This document shows positions 41,501-41,561 of a stretch of 41,561 nucleotides of DNA, piece by piece (position 1 is the stretch's first letter; every line of letters starts with the position of its first letter). This DNA comes from Lentisphaerae bacterium RIFOXYA12_64_32. GTDB lineage: Bacteria; Verrucomicrobiota; Lentisphaeria; Oligosphaerales; YB12-FULL-65-16. The stretch lies in assembly GCA_001803235.1 (NCBI GenBank), contig MHBL01000335.1, positions 1 to 41,561 of the forward strand, read 5' to 3'. The position numbers and the translations under genes were made by a program. The notes below the pieces were generated by a model that searched no databases, was not told the DNA's origin, and saw only the letters and a program-made list of their open reading frames with translations.

Positions 41501-41544
41501 GATGCGTCAGCGCACCCCTGGGCGGCAGACCGCCCGGTCATCTC
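41501..41544. repeat. REP-like hairpin with CAGA loop (ATGCGTCAGCGC family), copy 2
   Basis: GATGCGTCAGCGCACCCC followed by GGGCGG-CAGA-CCGCCC (41520-41535) and GGTCATCTC. It matches copy 1 (17661-17703) outside the stem, while in the stem both partners of two pairs are swapped, so pairing is kept. It lies in the upstream region of the esterase gene. Confidence 0.65.
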
Positions 41545-41561
41545 GGAGTGAAACTGGCGAC

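Overview
This is a high-GC (roughly 60-65 %) bacterial window with no rRNA or tRNA that I can see. Several features point to the PVC superphylum (Lentisphaerota, Kiritimatiellota or Planctomycetota) rather than a proteobacterium: a pseudopilin of the FTLVELLVV type with an RHSRGLNCLFFDWH-like tail, an unusual density of secreted glycoside hydrolases, two PilT-like ATPases without neighbouring pilus genes, and many dispersed palindromic repeats. The phylum is an inference; no marker gene here settles it.

Layout. (1) 1-3.4 kb is a plastic region: the 3' end of an RHS-repeat protein with a variable tail, a small lipoprotein directly behind it that may be its immunity partner, and an rve/DDE transposase on the minus strand. 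(2) 3.5-10.9 kb, plus strand, is a carbohydrate block: a lipoprotein right-handed beta-helix protein, a full-length GH2 beta-galactosidase with both catalytic glutamates, and a Gfo/Idh/MocA oxidoreductase. (3) 11.1-14.5 kb, minus strand, is the most system-like locus: a VIT/vWA surface protein ending in a GlyGly-CTERM-like tail, a 98-residue membrane protein and a rhombosortase-like rhomboid protease, the family known to process such tails. (4) 15.1-17.5 kb holds a PfkB-family kinase and RlmM-like 23S rRNA methyltransferase. (5) 18.4-22.2 kb is a motility/retraction module: a cyclic-nucleotide-binding protein without DNA-binding domain followed by two divergent PilT-type ATPases separated by a 277-bp element with 32-bp inverted ends. 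(6) 22.4-24.9 kb is a membrane-anchored esterase with an NPCBM-like C-terminus. (7) 25.3-36.7 kb is a second carbohydrate locus: a metallo-beta-lactamase-fold hydrolase and an AraC regulator on the minus strand, diverging from a plus-strand run of pseudopilin, giant GH42-like protein, CBM9-like protein, GH95-like hydrolase and MDR dehydrogenase. (8) 36.9-41.4 kb, minus strand: a phosphoesterase/TIM-barrel fusion, a 61-residue protein, a SEC-C zinc-motif protein and a secreted alpha/beta hydrolase.

The intergenic DNA is not empty. I find at least four families of small hairpins in which the loop is kept while both sides of the stem change together, long near-perfect palindromes (up to 52 bp without a loop), two MITE-like elements, and degenerate tandem arrays with 6-, 7- or 9-base periods. 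Some of this repeat DNA forms the ends of the rhombosortase-like reading frame. No CRISPR array, origin or phage was seen.
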